64,000 nucleotides of DNA from JAVVHH01 sp965199585 (GTDB taxonomy: Bacteria > Pseudomonadota > Alphaproteobacteria > Acetobacterales > Acetobacteraceae). Under the pieces are notes generated by a model. The model saw only the letters and a program-made list of their open reading frames with translations, had not been told where the DNA came from and did no database searches. The stretch covers positions 1,736,001 through 1,800,000 of the forward strand of contig CBDASI010000002.1 in NCBI GenBank assembly GCA_965199585.1. Reading direction: 5' to 3'. Made by a program: the position numbers and the translations under genes. Below are positions 8,844 to 17,158 of the stretch, piece by piece (positions within the stretch are counted from its first letter, which is position 1; each line of letters begins with the position of its first letter).

Positions 8844-9716
8844 CTACAGGCGAGCGTCGGTCTGGCCGTGCCGCCGCTCGAACTCGTGGACCGCGGCGAA
8901 GCCCATCAGCGTGTTCATCTCGGAGAACGGCATCATCTCGGCCGGGCCGCCGGTGCCGATGCCGGTCGCCTTGAGGTGGCCGTAGGCGCTCTTCAGCGCG
9001 GCGGCGGCGGAGAGGAAGCCGGTGGCGGGATAGATCGCCACGGTGAAGCCGAGGCTCGCCAACTCGTCGGTGCCGAGATACGGCGTGCGGCCGCCCTCGA
9101 CCATGTTGGCCAGCAGGGTCGCGCCCTTGAACGTCTCGGCGATGCGGCGGAGTTCCTCATGCGATTCCGGGCTCTCGACGAAGAGGATGTCGGCCCCGGC
9201 CTCGAGGAAGCCCTCGGCGCGGCGGAGCGCCTCGTCCAATCCATGGGCGTAGCGGGCATCCGTGCGGGCGACGATCAGGAAGTCCGGGCTGGGACGCGCC
9301 TCGGCGGCGACGCGGATCTTGGCGATCGCATCGTCGATCGGGATGACCCGGCGATACTCGGTATGGCCGCACTTCTTGGGGAATTCCTGGTCTTCCAGCT
9401 GGATGCCGGCCGCGCCGGCGGCCGCGTAGCCGCGCACCGTGCGGTCCACGTTCAGCAGGCCGCCATAACCGGTATCGCCGTCGGCGATGAACGGCACCGA
9501 GACGGCACCGGCGACGCAGCGGACACGGTCCAGCATCTCGGAGAACGTGGCGGTGCCGGCATCGGCGACGCCCAGGGACGAGGCCACGGCGCCGTAGCCC
9601 GTCATGTACAGCGCCGGGAAGCCGAGGCTGTCGGCGATGCGGGCCGAGATACCGTCGAATACGCCGGGCAGTCCCAGGCATTTGTTGGGCTGCACCAGAT
9701 CGCGAATGGTCGTCAT
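8844..9716 (-). CDS. Isocitrate lyase/PEP mutase superfamily lyase (2-methylisocitrate or 2,3-dimethylmalate lyase type)
   Basis: Cytoplasmic TIM-barrel carbon-carbon lyase of 290 residues. The DGDTGYG metal-binding loop, EDQEFPKKCGH with catalytic-type Cys116, and the RTDAR motif place it with true lyases (PrpB, dimethylmalate lyase) rather than superfamily members lacking the Cys. The ATG at 9716 overlaps the LeuD stop as ATGA. Being coupled to leuC- and leuD-like genes suggests it cleaves the hydroxy-diacid they make, giving pyruvate or glyoxylate plus a short acid. Oxaloacetate decarboxylase or carboxyphosphonoenolpyruvate-type activity cannot be excluded. Confidence 0.85.
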   Translation of the reverse strand: MTTIRDLVQPNKCLGLPGVFDGISARIADSLGFPALYMTGYGAVASSLGVADAGTATFSEMLDRVRCVAGAVSVPFIADGDTGYGGLLNVDRTVRGYAAAGAAGIQLEDQEFPKKCGHTEYRRVIPIDDAIAKIRVAAEARPSPDFLIVARTDARYAHGLDEALRRAEGFLEAGADILFVESPESHEELRRIAETFKGATLLANMVEGGRTPYLGTDELASLGFTVAIYPATGFLSAAAALKSAYGHLKATGIGTGGPAEMMPFSEMNTLMGFAAVHEFERRHGQTDARL

Positions 9717-10351
9717 GCTTCGTTTCCTTGTCGGTTGTCGTCCGAGGCGAATAGCCAGGGGTGGGTGTGGCGGCGACGTTGCTCGTAGTCGTGCATCGCC
9801 GGGCCGCTTCGATCGAGGATCGCGGCGATGTCGTCCTGACCGTTCAGTAGCGCGTCGCGGCGTTCGGGGGCGATGGCGAAGCCGATCGGTGCGCCATCGC
9901 CGAGGTCGATCGACTGACGGGACAGGTCGACCGTGACCGGTGCGGCGGTGAGGGCGTGCGCCTGGACGCGCTGCCACTCCGCGTCGGCGAGCACGATCGG
10001 CAGCACCCCGTTGCGCAGGCAATTGTTGAAGAAGATCTCGCCGAAGCTGGGCGCGATGACGCAGCGTATGCCGCGGTCATGCAGCGCCCAGACCGCGTGC
10101 TCACGGCTGGAGCCGCAGCCGAAATTGGGGCCGCCGACCAGGATGCGGGCGTCGCGGAAGGCGGGCTGGTTGAGCACGAAGCCGGGATCCTCGTTGCCGG
10201 CGCGGTCCAGCCGCCGATCCTCGAAGGCGTGTTTGCCGATGCCGTCCCGATCCAGCAGCAGCAGGAAGCGGGCGGGGAAGATGATGTCGGTGTCGATGTT
10301 GGGGGTCTCGAGCACGGCGGCTACGGCGGAGAAGCGGTCGAACCGGGACAT
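9713..10351 (-). CDS. LeuD-like small subunit of an aconitase-family (de)hydratase
   Basis: Swivel-domain subunit, 212 residues, close to the usual LeuD length. It carries NIDTDIIFPARF near the N-terminus and GPNFGCGSSREHAVWAL, the substrate-recognition region. ATG 10351 shares its A with the LeuC stop (TGATG). Together with the LeuC-like subunit it would add or remove water from a 2-substituted malate. Biosynthetic isopropylmalate isomerase is one option, but the catabolic operon favours maleate, citraconate or dimethylmaleate hydratase. Which one cannot be told from sequence by eye. Confidence 0.88.
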   Translation of the reverse strand: MSRFDRFSAVAAVLETPNIDTDIIFPARFLLLLDRDGIGKHAFEDRRLDRAGNEDPGFVLNQPAFRDARILVGGPNFGCGSSREHAVWALHDRGIRCVIAPSFGEIFFNNCLRNGVLPIVLADAEWQRVQAHALTAAPVTVDLSRQSIDLGDGAPIGFAIAPERRDALLNGQDDIAAILDRSGPAMHDYEQRRRHTHPWLFASDDNRQGNEA

Positions 10352-11754
10352 CAGGCCACCAAGGTGCGGACGTCGACGATGTGCCCGGCGATGGCGGCCG
10401 CGGCGGCCATGGCCGGGCTCATCAGGTGCGTGCGGCCGCCATAGCCTTGCCGGCCTTCGAAGTTGCGGTTGGAGGTGGAGGCGCAGCGTTCCTGCGGGTT
10501 GAGGCGGTCGTCGTTCATGGCGACGCACATGGAGCAGCCGGCGGCGCGCCATTGGAAGCCGGCGTCGATGAAGATGCGGTCGAGGCCTTCCCGTTCGGCT
10601 TGGGCGCGGACCTGACCGGAGCCCGGCACCACGATGGCGTCGATACCGGGGGCGACGCGGCGCCCGGCGGCGACTTCGGCAGCGGACCGCAGATCCTCGA
10701 TGCGGCCATTGGTGCAGGATCCGATGAAGCTGCGGTCGATGCGGATGTCCTCGAGCGCGGTGCCCGGGGTGAGCCCCATGTAGGCCAGCGCCTTGGCGCG
10801 GCGTTCGCGTCTGGCCGGGTCGGTCTCGTCGGCCGGGTCGGGCACGCGGCCGCCGACCGGGAGGGCGTCCTCCGGGCTGGTGCCCCAGGTCACGTGCGGC
10901 TGCAGGGCGTCGAGCGAGAGGCCGACGGTCTTGTCGTAGACGGCAGCGGGGTCGGCGGGCAGGGTGCGCCAGCTGTCGAGCGCCCGCTCCCAGAGGGCGC
11001 CTTTCGGCGCCATCGGGCGGCCCTCGAGGGCGGCGAAGGTGACGTCGTCGGGCGCGATCAGGCCGACGCGGGCGCCGGCCTCGATCGCCATGTTGCAGAG
11101 CGTCATACGCGCGGCCATGGAGAAGCGGGCGATCGCGGGCCCGGCGAATTCGAGCGCGTAGCCGCTGCCACCGCCGGCCCCGATCGCCGCGATCAGCCCG
11201 AGCGCCACGTCCTTGGTGGTGACGAAGCGGCCGAGCGTGCCGTCGAGGTCGACCCGCAGGGTGGCGGCCTTGCGCTGCACGATGCATTGCGTCGCCAGCA
11301 CGATCTCGCACTCGCTAGTGCCGATCCCGAAGGCGAGAGCGCCGAACGCGCCGTGGGTCGAGGTGTGGCTGTCGCCGCAGACCAGGGTGACGCCCGGCAG
11401 CGTGAAGCCGAGCTCGGGGCCGACGACGTGGACGATGCCCTGGCGCACGTCGGTCAGCGGGATGTAGGGGATGCCGAATTTGGCGACGTTCTGCTCCAGA
11501 CGCTGGATCTGCTTGCGGGCGAGCGGATCGGCGATGGGGCCGCCGCGGTCGCGGGTCGGAACGGCATGATCGGCGACGGCGAGGGTGGCCGAGGGGCAGC
11601 GCACGCGGCGGCCGGCTTTCTCCAGGCTGGCGAAAGCCTGCGGGCTGCTGACTTCCTGCACGAGGTGGCGGTCGATGTAGAGCAGCGCCGAGCCGTCGTC
11701 GTACGTGCTGACGACGTGATCGTCCCAGAGCTTCTCGTAGAGTCCTCTATCCAT
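10351..11754 (-). CDS. LeuC-like large subunit of an aconitase-family (de)hydratase
   Basis: 467 residues, colinear with proteobacterial LeuC. The three [4Fe-4S] ligands are at Cys347 (GSCTNGRIEDL), Cys407 and Cys410 (GCSMCVAMN), and the LCGDSHT-type loop appears as VCGDSHTSTHGAFGALAFG. The ATG at 11754 overlaps the end of the ABC ATPase gene by 8 bp. Because it sits between an importer and a KKCGH lyase in a LacI-headed run, I read it as a catabolic paralogue (maleate, citraconate or dimethylmaleate hydratase) more likely than the leucine-pathway enzyme. The alternative stands if no other leuC exists in the genome. Confidence 0.9.
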   Translation of the reverse strand: MDRGLYEKLWDDHVVSTYDDGSALLYIDRHLVQEVSSPQAFASLEKAGRRVRCPSATLAVADHAVPTRDRGGPIADPLARKQIQRLEQNVAKFGIPYIPLTDVRQGIVHVVGPELGFTLPGVTLVCGDSHTSTHGAFGALAFGIGTSECEIVLATQCIVQRKAATLRVDLDGTLGRFVTTKDVALGLIAAIGAGGGSGYALEFAGPAIARFSMAARMTLCNMAIEAGARVGLIAPDDVTFAALEGRPMAPKGALWERALDSWRTLPADPAAVYDKTVGLSLDALQPHVTWGTSPEDALPVGGRVPDPADETDPARRERRAKALAYMGLTPGTALEDIRIDRSFIGSCTNGRIEDLRSAAEVAAGRRVAPGIDAIVVPGSGQVRAQAEREGLDRIFIDAGFQWRAAGCSMCVAMNDDRLNPQERCASTSNRNFEGRQGYGGRTHLMSPAMAAAAAIAGHIVDVRTLVA

Positions 11755-13540
11755 CAGCTTGTTCTCTCATCGACATCTCAACGCGGACCGTTCTCGCTCG
11801 GACGGCGGCGGGGGTGCACCGAACGAGGCGCCCGTCGCCGAGATGCTGTAGCGGTTGTGGCGTGGTTCGGCAGGCAGGCTGGACGTCCGGGCATCGGCCG
11901 GCCAGGTAGCAGCCCGGGGGTAAGTCGATCGGGCTGGGGATCTCACCCGCCAGGCCTGCCTCACGCGGCCGGTCGATCCGTCGCGCGGCCGGGTCGGGGG
12001 CGAGGTGGGCGGCCAGCAGGGCGCGGGCGTAGGGGTGAAGCGGCGCCTCGAACACCTGCTCGCGGGTGCCGAGTTCCACGATCTGGCCCATGTACATCAC
12101 CGCGACCCGGTGGCTGAGTTGCTCGACCGTGTTGAGGTCGTGCGAGATGAACAAATAGGACATGCCGAGCTTGGCCTGGAGGTCGCGCAGGAGCTTGACG
12201 ATGCCGACGCGCGCGAGCGGGGTGAGCGCGGAGGTCGGCTCGTCGAGCACGATCAGCGCCGGGTCCGCCGCGATGGCGCGCGCGATACTGACCCGCTGCT
12301 GCGCGCCGGCGCTGAGGGAGCGGGGGCGGAGCCGTGCCACTTCGGGGCCGAGGCCGACGAGATCGAGCAGTTCGGCAACTCGTTTGGGGTCGGGGCGATC
12401 GAGCGCTTCGCCGATGATGGCGGCGACGGTCCAGCGCGGGTCGAGCGCATCCAGCGGATCCTGGAACACGATCTGGACGCGGCGGCGCAGCGTGCGGAGG
12501 TCCTTGCCGCTGGCGCGGGTCAGGTCGTGCCCGTCGAAGGTGATCGTGCCGCCGTCGGGCTCGATCAGGCGGAGCAGGCAGCGCCCGACCGTGGTCTTGC
12601 CGGAGCCGCTTTCGCCGACCAGGCCGAGCGTCTCGCCCTGGCCGATCTCGAACGTTACCTGATCGACCGCCTGCAGCACCTTCTTGGAGCCCTGCAACGG
12701 GAAACGTTTGGTCAATCCATCCGCGTGCAGAAGCGGCGCCGGGTCGGACGGTGTGGCCGGTGGTGGGGCGTGGCGCAGCGCCAGCACGGTGCGGCTGTAG
12801 TCGTCCGAGGGCGCGGCGAAGAAGGCGCGGGTTTCGCTATCAGCAACGATCGCGCCGGCTTGCATGACCATGACCCGGTCGCAGTAATTGGCGATGATGC
12901 CGAGATCCTGCGTCATCAGCAGCACGGCCGACCCGGTGGCGCGTGCAGTGCGGGCCAGCTCGTCGAGGAACTGCGCCTGGATGGTCACGTCGAGGCCGCT
13001 GGTCGGTTCGTCGGCGATCAGCACGCGGGGGCCGGCGCCAACGGCCATGGCGATCAGCACGCGCTGCGCCATGCCGCCGCTGATCTCGTGCGGAAAGGCG
13101 CCGGCGCGGCGCTCCGGGTCGTTCAGGCCGAGGTCGCGCAGCAGGCCGACGGCGCGCTTGCTTGATTGCGCCGCGTCCATCGGCTGGTGCGCGCGTAGCA
13201 CCGACTGGATCTGTCCGCCGACCGTGTGCAGCGGGCTGAGCGCGCCTCGCGGGTTCTGCACGATCAGGCCGATCTGGCGACCGCGGCGGGAGCGGCGCTC
13301 GGCTTCGGGCAGCGCTAGAAGGTCGGTGCCCTCGAGCATGACTTGGCCATCGAGGATGCGCCCGGGCTGGCGGACCAGGCCGAGCAGCGCCAGGCCGAGA
13401 GTGGACTTGCCGCTGCCGGAATCGCCGGTGAGGCCGACGATCTCGCCCGGCGCGACGTCGAAACTCGCGGCGCGGACCGCGGTCTTGCCATGAAAGCTAA
13501 CGCTGAGGCCGCGCACGGAGAGGATCGGTTCAGGCTGCAT
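11747..13540 (-). CDS. Dipeptide/oligopeptide-type ABC transporter, fused double ATPase (DppD-DppF type)
   Basis: 597 residues with two complete nucleotide-binding domains. Domain 1 has GDSGSGKS (39-46), signature ISGGMAQR and IADEPTSGLDV. Domain 2 has GESGSGKT (Lys315), but its signature reads LSAGAQQR rather than LSGGQQQR, followed by VLDEPTSAL. A cysteine-rich tail (PPGCYLAGRCPDVQPAC) is the usual oligopeptide-transporter C-terminal motif, often an Fe-S site. The start at 13540 overlaps the upstream permease by 11 bp. It energises the 13530-15466 permeases. The Gly-to-Ala signature change may make the two sites unequal. Confidence 0.9.
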   Translation of the reverse strand: MQPEPILSVRGLSVSFHGKTAVRAASFDVAPGEIVGLTGDSGSGKSTLGLALLGLVRQPGRILDGQVMLEGTDLLALPEAERRSRRGRQIGLIVQNPRGALSPLHTVGGQIQSVLRAHQPMDAAQSSKRAVGLLRDLGLNDPERRAGAFPHEISGGMAQRVLIAMAVGAGPRVLIADEPTSGLDVTIQAQFLDELARTARATGSAVLLMTQDLGIIANYCDRVMVMQAGAIVADSETRAFFAAPSDDYSRTVLALRHAPPPATPSDPAPLLHADGLTKRFPLQGSKKVLQAVDQVTFEIGQGETLGLVGESGSGKTTVGRCLLRLIEPDGGTITFDGHDLTRASGKDLRTLRRRVQIVFQDPLDALDPRWTVAAIIGEALDRPDPKRVAELLDLVGLGPEVARLRPRSLSAGAQQRVSIARAIAADPALIVLDEPTSALTPLARVGIVKLLRDLQAKLGMSYLFISHDLNTVEQLSHRVAVMYMGQIVELGTREQVFEAPLHPYARALLAAHLAPDPAARRIDRPREAGLAGEIPSPIDLPPGCYLAGRCPDVQPACRTTPQPLQHLGDGRLVRCTPAAVRARTVRVEMSMREQADG

Positions 13541-14450
13541 TGCGCCGCTCCAGCCCGTTGCCGAAGGCTGCGTATCCGAACACGGTGACGGAGATGGCCA
13601 GGCCGGGAAACACCGACGGCCACCAGTCGCCCTGCACGATGTCGTTGGCCCCCGCCGCGATCATCAGTCCCCATTCCGGCGAGGGCGGGCGCACGCCGGC
13701 GCCGACGAAGCTGAGGCCGGCGGTCATGAGGATGGCGAAGCCGATCGTCACCGAGGCCTGGATCATCGCCGGCGCCAAGGCATTCGGCAGCACGTGGCGC
13801 AGCGCGATCCACGGTTCGGAGCGGCCCAGTGCGCGGGCGGCGTCGACGAAGCCGCGGTTGCGCTGCGTCAACACCTCGCTGCGGGTGAGGCGGATGTAGA
13901 TCGGCGTGTAGAGCAGCGCCAAGGTGACGACGATGGTGAGATCGCTGCGCCCGGCGAGCGTGACCAGCACCATGCCGGTGATGAAGACTGGGAAAGCCTG
14001 CACGATGTCGGAGATCCGCATCGTCAGCGCGCCGATCCCGGGGCGGGCCATGCCGGCGAACAGGCCGATCAGGCTGCCCATCACCAGCGAGAACGCGTTG
14101 GCACCGACCGCGATCGCCACGTCGGCGCGCGGGGCGGCCAGGACGCGGGAGAAGATGTCCAGCCCGGCGCTGTCGGTGCCGAACCAGTGGATCGGGTCGT
14201 GCGGGGCTCCGCGGAGCACCTGCATCAGCAGGGAGGGTACATCGGCCAGGGCCGGCGGCGGCTGCATGATGTCGTCGCCGGGTCGGCCGACATCGAAGGG
14301 GACGATCCATGGGCCGACCACCATCAGCAGCAAGGAAAGCGCGACCACGGCGCCGCCGAGGTAGAACAGCACATCCGCCACGGGGCGCGCCCGATGTGCC
14401 TGCAGGTCGAGTTCGAGCAGCGCGCCGTCGAGTTGTTCGGCGCCGCTCAT
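13530..14450 (-). CDS. DppC-type ABC transporter permease
   Basis: 306-residue inner-membrane subunit. An N-terminal hydrophobic segment (LGGAVVALSLLLMVVGPWI) precedes a FGTDSAGLDIFSRVL block, the classic DppC HxxGTDxxGRD region. The coupling loop includes NRGFVDAARALGRSEPWIALRHVLPNALAP, and GLSFVGAGVRPPSPEWG follows. ATG 14450 overlaps the DppB stop as ATGA. It forms a heterodimer with the preceding DppB-type permease. Confidence 0.92.
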   Translation of the reverse strand: MSGAEQLDGALLELDLQAHRARPVADVLFYLGGAVVALSLLLMVVGPWIVPFDVGRPGDDIMQPPPALADVPSLLMQVLRGAPHDPIHWFGTDSAGLDIFSRVLAAPRADVAIAVGANAFSLVMGSLIGLFAGMARPGIGALTMRISDIVQAFPVFITGMVLVTLAGRSDLTIVVTLALLYTPIYIRLTRSEVLTQRNRGFVDAARALGRSEPWIALRHVLPNALAPAMIQASVTIGFAILMTAGLSFVGAGVRPPSPEWGLMIAAGANDIVQGDWWPSVFPGLAISVTVFGYAAFGNGLERRNAA

Positions 14451-15466
14451 GCCTGCAGCCGCCGATCGAGCAGCGCGTGGACGACATCCAGCGCCAGGTA
14501 GACGAAGAGCGAGATCATCGCGATGACCAGGACCACCGCCTGGATGGCGGGATAGTCGAAATTCAGCACGGCGCTGACGGCATATTGGCCGATGCCGCCG
14601 AGCGAGAACACCGTCTCGATCAGCACGGCGCCGCCCAGGATGTAGCCGTAGAGCACGCCGAGCAGCGTCAGCGAGGGGACCAGCGCGTTCTTCAACGCGA
14701 TCAGCGCGATGCGCCGCGGCGGCAGGCCGCAGGCCTGGGCGTAGAGCACGTAGTCGGACCCCATCACGCGAACCATGTTCTGCCGCACCATCTTCACGAT
14801 CGGCCCGGACAGCACGAACATCTTGGTCAGCACCGGTAGCGCCAGATGCTGCAGGCCGTCGCGCAAGGCGATCAGGTTGCCGGCCAACAGACTGTCGACG
14901 GTGATGAAGCCCGTCACCGCAGGCGGCGCGACGAGCATCGGGGTGAGGCGGCCGAGGGGTGGCGGTGCCCAGCCGAGCACGGCGAAGAAGACGTAGATGA
15001 ACAGCAGGCCCCACCAGAACTCCGGCTGCGAGCCCGCGAACAGGCTGTAGCTGAAGGTCAGCTTGTCGGCGACGCCGCCGGGTCGAAGCGCGCAGAGCAT
15101 GCCGAGCGGCACCGAGAGCAGGAAGGCGAGCACGAAGCTGATGGTGATCAGCTCGAGCGTGATCGGCAGGGTGCGCGCGATCTCCTGCGCGATCGGGTCG
15201 CCGGTCACCCAGGAGCGCCCGAGATTGCCCTCCAGCAGGCCGCTCGAGCCGTAGACGCCGACATAGCGCCCGAATTGCTCCAGCACGGGCTGGTCCAGGC
15301 CGAGCGCGTGCCGGGAGGATTGGTAGGCCTCCGGCGACGCGTTCTGGCCGACCAGCCGCGCGACCGGGTCCGCCGGCAGGAACCGGATCGCGAAGAACAC
15401 GACCAACGCCAGCCCGGCGAGTTGGACCGCGGCGGTAGCCAGGCGGCGGAGGACGAAGCGGCCCAT
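14447..15466 (-). CDS. DppB-type ABC transporter permease
   Basis: 339-residue membrane subunit with the N-terminal RRLATAAVQLAGLALVVFFA helix, the FLPADPVARLVG segment and the ALGLDQPVLEQFGRYVG block typical of DppB. The coupling loop is GSDYVLYAQACGLPPRRIALIALKNAL. Start at 15466, 5 bp after the binding-protein stop. The periplasmic loop (about residues 160-220) is longer than in many DppB proteins, including LGRLTPMLVAPPAVTGFITV. Partner of the DppC-type permease that follows. Confidence 0.92.
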   Translation of the reverse strand: MGRFVLRRLATAAVQLAGLALVVFFAIRFLPADPVARLVGQNASPEAYQSSRHALGLDQPVLEQFGRYVGVYGSSGLLEGNLGRSWVTGDPIAQEIARTLPITLELITISFVLAFLLSVPLGMLCALRPGGVADKLTFSYSLFAGSQPEFWWGLLFIYVFFAVLGWAPPPLGRLTPMLVAPPAVTGFITVDSLLAGNLIALRDGLQHLALPVLTKMFVLSGPIVKMVRQNMVRVMGSDYVLYAQACGLPPRRIALIALKNALVPSLTLLGVLYGYILGGAVLIETVFSLGGIGQYAVSAVLNFDYPAIQAVVLVIAMISLFVYLALDVVHALLDRRLQA

Positions 15467-15471
15467 CGTGT

Positions 15472-17145
15472 CTACGGATCCAAGCTCAGTTCGAAGAAGC
15501 GGATCGCGTTGTCCGGGTGCCAGGTGATGCCGTGCAGCTTGTCCGAGAAGGCCCATTGCGTCTTGGTCTGGACCAATGGCACCCAGGCCAGATCGTCCTG
15601 CACTATTTCCTGGATCTGCGCCTCCATCGCCTGCCGCTTGCCCGCGTCCGGCTCGACCAGCGCGTCGGCGAACAGCTTGTCCATCGCCGGGTTGGCGTAG
15701 TTGACCATGTTGTTGACCCCGCCCGCGCCGGGCGAGACGAAGAACAGCTTGGTCGCGTAGAGCACGTCGGGGCCGACCGGCTTCTCGGTGTCGCTCAAGC
15801 CAATCGGCAGGTCTTTTTTGACGAATTTGCGGTCGTTCATCTGCGTCTGCGGCAGCGGATCCAGCTCGATCGGGATGCCGGCATCGCCGAGCGCGGATCG
15901 GATCGCCGTCGCGATCGGGCCCAGGAACGATTCCCGCTCCGAGACGAAGGTCAGGCGCATCGCGGACGCGTATTGCTCCAGGCCCTTGCCGCCGGGAAAG
16001 CCGGCTTCGGCGAGCAGCTGCTTGGCCTTGGCGAGATCCTGGTCGTATTGCGCTTTCGGCTTGATGAAGCCGTTGAGGAACTCGGTGTATTGCGCGTCCC
16101 ATTTGCGGGCCTGGCCGGAATAGCCGATCGAGATGATCTGCTTGTAGGGCATCGCCGCCGCAAAGGCTTGGCGGAGCTTGGGGTTGTCGAAGGGCGGCGT
16201 CTTGAAGTTCAGGTTCAGCGCCAAGACCTCGTTGCCGTAGATGCCGGCCACCTTCACGCCGGAGGCGCGGCGCAGGCTGTCGAACTCGCGCGCCGAGAGA
16301 CGCTGCGTCAATTGCGCCTGCCCGCTCCGGAGCGTCAGCGCTCGGTTGGAACTCTGCGGCACCCGCTTGATGACGACGCGGTCAATGGCGGGCTTGCCAC
16401 GGTAGTAGTCGGGGTTGGCGCGCATGACGAACTGGTCGTCCTTGACCCAGTTCTCCAGGCAATAGGCGCCGAAGCCCGGCGAGTTGACCGTGTTCGCGTA
16501 GACATGGCTCCACGGGTCCTCGGGGGTCGCGTGCTTCTTCATCTCCACGCTGTCCCAGGCGGCCATGGAGTAGACGGTCATCACGGTCAGCAACAGCGCA
16601 TTGTCGCTGGACTGGCGAATGCGGACGGTGTGGTCGTCGATCTTGGTGACGGCGTCGCCGAGCTCCTTGCTGCCGCCGCTGAACACGCTGCGGTCGAAGC
16701 CGTCGATGGAGCCGAGGCTGCCGAGGAACCAGTTGATCGGCGCCGTGCCGCTGACGGATTTGCCGCGCGCCAGGGTGTAGATCACGTCGTCGGCAGTGAA
16801 CTCGTTGCCAGCACAGCTTTTCACGCCGTGGCGCAGGTGCATGGTCCAGCTATGGGTGGCGAGATCGTGGTCCCAGGACTCGATCAAACGGCCCTGGAAT
16901 TTGGTGAAGTCGAGGCTGCGGATGCTGTCCTCGTTGGGCTTGTCGGCCATCGGGTAGTCGATCATCGGCTCCATCAGGTTGATGAAGCCGACCTGCGACG
17001 TGTTCACCGAGACGGCCGGCCCGTCATAGTCGAGGCCGACCGGCACGTCCTCGGCCAGTACGAGCAGTTCCGCGGCCCTGGCGTGGCCTGGCGGGGAGAG
17101 GGCGAGGCCGACGGTCAGGACGGCAGCGCAGGCGCGTGTGATCAT
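15472..17145 (-). CDS. Family 5 extracellular solute-binding protein (peptide/opine type)
   Basis: 557 residues with a signal peptide of about 24-25 residues ending ARA. The mature protein has the family 5 features: LIESWDHDLATHSWTMHLRHGVKSCAGNEFTADDV early, and a PKLRQAFAAAMPYKQI region in the middle. Start ATG 17145 lies 13 bp after the PrpD-like gene. It delivers ligand to the permeases encoded downstream. The family name implies peptides, but many members bind opines, sugars or heterocycle-derived amides, so ligand is open. Confidence 0.9.
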   Translation of the reverse strand: MITRACAAVLTVGLALSPPGHARAAELLVLAEDVPVGLDYDGPAVSVNTSQVGFINLMEPMIDYPMADKPNEDSIRSLDFTKFQGRLIESWDHDLATHSWTMHLRHGVKSCAGNEFTADDVIYTLARGKSVSGTAPINWFLGSLGSIDGFDRSVFSGGSKELGDAVTKIDDHTVRIRQSSDNALLLTVMTVYSMAAWDSVEMKKHATPEDPWSHVYANTVNSPGFGAYCLENWVKDDQFVMRANPDYYRGKPAIDRVVIKRVPQSSNRALTLRSGQAQLTQRLSAREFDSLRRASGVKVAGIYGNEVLALNLNFKTPPFDNPKLRQAFAAAMPYKQIISIGYSGQARKWDAQYTEFLNGFIKPKAQYDQDLAKAKQLLAEAGFPGGKGLEQYASAMRLTFVSERESFLGPIATAIRSALGDAGIPIELDPLPQTQMNDRKFVKKDLPIGLSDTEKPVGPDVLYATKLFFVSPGAGGVNNMVNYANPAMDKLFADALVEPDAGKRQAMEAQIQEIVQDDLAWVPLVQTKTQWAFSDKLHGITWHPDNAIRFFELSLDP

Positions 17146-17158
17146 ACCGGTGAGCCCC

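Noticed and set aside
9713..11754. Housekeeping leucine-biosynthesis leuCD
   Set aside because: Not strictly excluded, but no leuA, leuB or leucine leader is nearby and the genes are buried in a catabolic operon, so I did not assign the symbols.
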